NCBI GenBank assembly: GCA_038318235.1
Contig: JBBQBY010000374.1
Location: forward strand, 1 to 6,988
Length of the DNA: 6,988 nucleotides
DNA from: JAPLGZ01 sp038318235
Lineage (GTDB): Bacteria; Chloroflexota; Anaerolineae; Caldilineales; Caldilineaceae
Direction of reading: 5' to 3'
Shown here: positions 6,007 to 6,988 of the stretch, in pieces
How the letters are laid out: each line of letters opens with the position of its first letter
Numbering within the stretch: the stretch's first letter is position 1
The notes under the pieces: model-generated
Told to the model about the DNA's origin: nothing
The model's database searches: none
What the model saw: only the letters and a program-made list of their open reading frames with translations
Made by a program: the position numbers and the translations under genes

Positions 6007-6072
6007 ATCTTCCTGGAAGGGGTCAGACACTTCAGGGTAATCGAATCGATCGCTGACCCCTTCCAGGAAGAT
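6007..6072. repeat. Perfect 20-bp inverted repeat with TGACCCC core (REP/RAYT-like)
   Basis: The arms 6007-6026 and 6053-6072 are complementary at all 20 positions, with a 26-nt loop. GGGGTCAG on the left and CTGACCCC on the right resemble palindromic repeats mobilised by REP-associated tyrosine transposases (RAYT, Y1 family). No transposase is in the window, so it would be a non-autonomous or solo copy. No T-run follows either side, so it is not an evident terminator. Confidence 0.65.
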
Positions 6073-6088
6073 TAGAAACTCTGGTCCC

Positions 6089-6135
6089 CAAATCGATTTG
6101 AGGATAGGAGCAAACGCAACAAGCCAATCGATTGG
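6089..6135. promoter_or_regulatory. Pair of 12-bp palindromes, possible operator sites
   Basis: CAAATCGATTTG (6089-6100) and CCAATCGATTGG (6124-6135) are both perfect palindromes sharing an AATCGATT core, with centres 35 bp apart. Both are followed by GAGGA or a variant. They lie 36-82 bp upstream of the -35 box of the release-factor promoter, a normal place for an activator or for a repressor acting by looping. The binding protein is unknown. Confidence 0.4.
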
Positions 6136-6170
6136 AGGACCGCACACCCTACCAAATAATTGCCTTCCGG

Positions 6171-6199
6171 TTGACAAGCTGCCTGGAACATGATACTGT
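6171..6199 (+). promoter_or_regulatory. Near-consensus extended -10 promoter of the VLRF1-type gene
   Basis: A perfect -35 box TTGACA (6171-6176) is followed, after 17 bp, by TACTGT (6194-6199). TGA stands directly before it, giving an extended -10. The start is predicted near 6206, leaving a leader of about 72 nt before the ATG at 6278. Confidence 0.65.
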
Positions 6200-6266
6200 T
6201 GCCTTCAGTCGACGCTTATCCCTCATTTACCCATCTGCAATCCGTACCATACACCCGAACCCATTA

Positions 6267-6273
6267 GAGGAGG
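6267..6273 (+). promoter_or_regulatory. Strong ribosome binding site of the VLRF1-type gene
   Basis: GAGGAGG lies 4 nt before the ATG at 6278. It is the strongest Shine-Dalgarno match in the window and decides the start of the last gene. The spacing is slightly short. Confidence 0.8.
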
Positions 6274-6277
6274 CTTT

Positions 6278-6988
6278 ATGCTTACTAATGTTGATGTACG
6301 CCAAGCTGTTGAATTTGAAACCCAAGACCATTCAGTGTTGAGTGTTTATCTGAATGTCGATCCCCAGCAGCGTACGGTGGAGCAATACAGGCTGGCGTTA
6401 CGCAATTTGCTCAGCAAGGCAGAAAATGTCGCGACAGATGACATCAAACGCGTGCAAACCTTTGTCGAAACCGGCTATAATCGCCAGGGGCGCGGGCTGA
6501 TCATGTTTAGTTGTGCGGCAGAAAACTTCTGGTGGGCGCACAGCTTTCAGGTGCCGGTCGAAGATAGTGTCTGGGTCAGTTTTCGCCCCTACATCCGTCA
6601 ACTCGCCATGCTCATGGACACCTATGAACGTTATGGCGTGATCCATGTGGATCAAGAGGGTGCACGGCTCTACAGCTTTACGATGGGTGATCTGGAAGCC
6701 GCCGAAGGCTATATGGGCGAAGAGGTCAAACTGCATAAATCGGGCGGCTGGTCGGCCTCGCGCTTTCAACGGCGTGAAACCGGTCAGGCACGGCAAAATT
6801 TGCAAGATGCGGCTGAAATGGCCGAAGAATTTTATCGGCGGACTGACACCCGTCGTCTGATCCTGGCCGGCACCGACAAGAATGTGGCGATCTTCAAGGA
6901 ATTGCTCAGTCAGCGGCTCCGTTTAATGGTGGTGGGTCAGATTGGCGCCCAAACCAACGCCACGTCGGCGCAAATTAGCGAAAAAGCC
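6278..6988 (+). CDS. VLRF1/baeRF-type (eRF1/Vms1-like) peptide release factor, 3' truncated by window edge
   Basis: The frame runs open from ATG 6278 to the last base (237 residues). It begins MLTNVDVRQAVEFE and has VLSVYLNVDPQQRT (20-33), GRGLIMFSC (71-79), RQLAMLMDTYERYGVIHVDQEGARLY (107-132) and RRLILAGTDKNVAIFKELL (192-210). This is the pattern of the bacterial eRF1-like or VLRF1 family as I know it from Chloroflexota. Members are related to eukaryotic Vms1/ANKZF1, which frees nascent peptides from tRNA on stalled large subunits. A role in ribosome rescue is therefore expected but not proven. The loop equivalent to the release-factor GGQ is probably GGWSASRFQRR (156-166). It keeps GG but has W in place of Q; Q164 lies further on. 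The C-terminal domain is missing because the window ends. The gene has its own promoter and strong ribosome binding site, so it appears to start a transcript. Confidence 0.75.
   Translation, partial: MLTNVDVRQAVEFETQDHSVLSVYLNVDPQQRTVEQYRLALRNLLSKAENVATDDIKRVQTFVETGYNRQGRGLIMFSCAAENFWWAHSFQVPVEDSVWVSFRPYIRQLAMLMDTYERYGVIHVDQEGARLYSFTMGDLEAAEGYMGEEVKLHKSGGWSASRFQRRETGQARQNLQDAAEMAEEFYRRTDTRRLILAGTDKNVAIFKELLSQRLRLMVVGQIGAQTNATSAQISEKA

Noticed and set aside
6132..6341. Open frame of 69 codons on the plus strand
   Set aside because: It covers the promoter, ribosome binding site and first codons of the VLRF1-type gene in another frame. Those signals support the gene at 6278.
6398..6805. Long antisense frame of 135 codons opposite the VLRF1-type gene
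   Set aside because: The plus-strand frame has recognised family motifs over its whole length. The antisense frame has none and is a codon-bias shadow.
1..6988. CRISPR array, insertion sequence or prophage
   Set aside because: There are no regularly spaced repeats, no transposase, integrase or phage structural genes. The inverted repeats are single, dispersed hairpins.

Overview
The window looks like chromosomal DNA of a bacterium, most likely a member of the Chloroflexota. This is an inference from the gene set: a VLRF1/baeRF-type release factor of a form I associate with that phylum, tandem YfcE-type phosphoesterases, an RlmM-like methyltransferase and an ECF sigma factor. Intergenic DNA rich in inverted repeats fits as well. 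No phage, plasmid, transposase, tRNA, rRNA or CRISPR signal is seen.

Layout. Positions 1-1490 hold the 3' end of purB (adenylosuccinate lyase), translationally coupled by an ATGA overlap to an FtsJ/RlmM-type RNA 2'-O-methyltransferase. A perfect 27-bp inverted repeat (1501-1564) closes this unit. Positions 1628-3477 hold two paralogous calcineurin-like metallophosphoesterases in tandem with a TAATG overlap. The first has a promoter placed so that its mRNA would be leaderless. A GNAT acetyltransferase (3546-4352) follows. It converges on an ECF sigma factor gene on the minus strand (4439-5119). The two stop codons lie in opposite arms of one inverted repeat that probably ends both transcripts.

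Positions 5120-6277 (about 1.15 kb) have no convincing protein gene but are rich in signals. The most notable is a minus-strand unit of about 190 nt. It has a strong-looking sigma-70-type promoter (TTGAAG-N17-TATACT, AT-rich upstream), a self-complementary core (5636-5732) and a terminal hairpin (5556-5591). It is a good candidate for an undescribed structured small RNA, 6S-like in size only. Further right are a 20-bp inverted repeat with a TGACCCC core resembling RAYT/REP elements (6007-6072), two 12-bp palindromes centred on AATCGATT that look like an operator pair, and a near-consensus extended -10 promoter.

That promoter drives the last gene (6278 to the window end, truncated), a VLRF1/baeRF-type release-factor homologue expected to act on peptidyl-tRNA in stalled ribosomes. 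Functionally the window is mixed: purine synthesis, RNA modification, phosphoester hydrolysis, acetyl transfer, stress-type transcription control and ribosome rescue. Apart from the two coupled pairs, nothing shows that the genes work together.
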